The notes under the pieces are model-generated. The model was not told the origin of the DNA. It did not search any database and worked only from the letters and a program-made list of their open reading frames with translations. Below, in pieces: positions 63,442 to 64,000 of a stretch of DNA of 64,000 nucleotides (the first letter of the stretch is position 1; every line of letters starts with the position of its first letter). The position numbers and the translations under genes were made by a program. Source of the DNA: Cladophialophora immunda (taxonomy: Eukaryota > Ascomycota > Eurotiomycetes > Chaetothyriales > Herpotrichiellaceae); contig NW_015622542.1 of NCBI RefSeq assembly GCF_000835495.1, positions 5,788,485 through 5,852,484 on the forward strand, written 5' to 3'.

Positions 63442-63975
63442 CTATTTCTTCTTCTTTCCACCACCAAGCCCCATAGCTTCCGCTAGGCTTCCCAGACCCA
63501 GACCTCCCAGCAATTTGTCAACACCCAAGCCGCCCAAAAGACCACTCACCAAGCCGCCCAGACCCAAGCCGTTCAGCAATTTGCCCACCAGCCCGAGCAC
63601 GCCGCTCAGCAGCAAACCGACGGCGGCGATGATCTGGAACAAAGGCTCGGTCAACAGTGCCCAAAGTGGGTTCAGCTTCTTCTTTGCATGCGGCATGTCC
63701 GCAATTTTCTTCTTGGCGTTGTCGATGGTCTTGACAACCTGGGTCGTAAGTTCCTTCAATCCTTCAGCGACGCGGTACTCTTCAGGAGAAGCTTCGCCGC
63801 TGGCAGCCTTTGCTTTGGCGTTGGCTGCAATGTGGCCGTCAGGATCCAGACCACGGATTGCACCGTTACATTCGCCGAGGATGCGGGAACCTTCTTCGAT
63901 AAGAGGCTTGACATCTTGCACGAGTTTTTCTTCGTCGAGCTCCTCCTTGGGTGTACGGTCTGCTCTCTCGACAAG
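63442..63975 (-). CDS. LEA-like / Gly-Leu-rich C-terminal protein, 3' exon only (partial)
   Basis: The frame ends at 63442 with a Gly-Gly-Gly-Lys-Lys-Lys-Lys tail and is open on the right to an acceptor at ~63976 (CACAG after a GCTAAC branch site), so the exon continues a gene that starts outside the window. The visible ~177 residues begin with charged sequence (Glu-Lys-Leu-Val-Gln-Asp-Val-Lys), then a segment Leu-Asp-Pro-Asp-Gly-His, a helical part and a hydrophobic Gly/Leu-rich stretch with Leu-Gly-Gly-Leu-Gly repeats (~115-155 from the exon start). This resembles the C-terminus of fungal LEA-domain proteins (the DUF6987 type, by recollection). Such proteins are linked to stress. The call is tentative because most of the protein lies outside. 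Confidence 0.6.
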   Translation of the reverse strand, partial: LVERADRTPKEELDEEKLVQDVKPLIEEGSRILGECNGAIRGLDPDGHIAANAKAKAASGEASPEEYRVAEGLKELTTQVVKTIDNAKKKIADMPHAKKKLNPLWALLTEPLFQIIAAVGLLLSGVLGLVGKLLNGLGLGGLVSGLLGGLGVDKLLGGLGLGSLAEAMGLGGGKKKK

Positions 63976-64000
63976 CTGTGACGATGGTTAGCATGAGCCT

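Overview
The window looks like nuclear DNA of a filamentous ascomycete (Pezizomycotina). Most genes carry 1-7 short introns with GT..AG borders and CTGAC/CTAAC-type branch sites. There are two Zn2Cys6 regulators, MFS exporters, NmrA-like reductases and a cytochrome P450, and the housekeeping set (NC2-beta, NSE1, Lunapark, ETR1, acid trehalase) is of fungal type. Order and species cannot be fixed from sequence reading alone. Gene models were joined by hand from reading frames and splice signals, so coordinates give the full span from start to stop codon and inner borders are proposals. No rRNA, tRNA, CRISPR array or intact transposon was seen.

Region 1 (1-16881) looks like a secondary-metabolite gene cluster. 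It holds the 3' end of a non-reducing polyketide synthase (thioesterase/cyclase domain), a shortened aspartyl-tRNA-synthetase-like protein without the anticodon-binding domain and with an altered substrate pocket, a DHA2-type MFS exporter, a 2-oxoglutarate/Fe(II) oxygenase, a large membrane-anchored haem-oxygenase-like diiron enzyme (HDO), a Zn2Cys6 regulator, an AsaB/CmcJ-type oxygenase and a DHA1-type MFS exporter. The pairing of an amino-acid-activating fold with an HDO and a polyketide synthase is the most unusual content of the window.

Region 2 (16882-22076) is gene-poor. It contains one two-exon gene for a SIR2-like protein of the kind better known from bacterial immunity, flanked by about 2 kb and 1.6 kb without recognisable genes and by a purine-rich, G-rich tract.

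Region 3 (22077-41842) is a second accessory cluster, catabolic or biosynthetic: a TRI12-like MFS, a Baeyer-Villiger monooxygenase, an alpha/beta hydrolase, an NmrA-like reductase, a Zn2Cys6 regulator, a two-domain fasciclin membrane protein, a P450, a fumarylacetoacetate-hydrolase-family enzyme and a short-chain dehydrogenase. The order oxygenate ketone, hydrolyse ester, reduce, cleave acylpyruvate is chemically coherent but inferred.

Region 4 (43152-64000) is mostly conserved: NC2-beta, acid trehalase, NSE1, an aromatic amino acid decarboxylase, mitochondrial enoyl reductase, Lunapark, an AFG2-like AAA ATPase with a degenerate first ATPase domain, an NmrA-like protein, a nitronate monooxygenase, a GNAT acetyltransferase and the 3' end of a Gly/Leu-rich LEA-like protein cut by the window edge.
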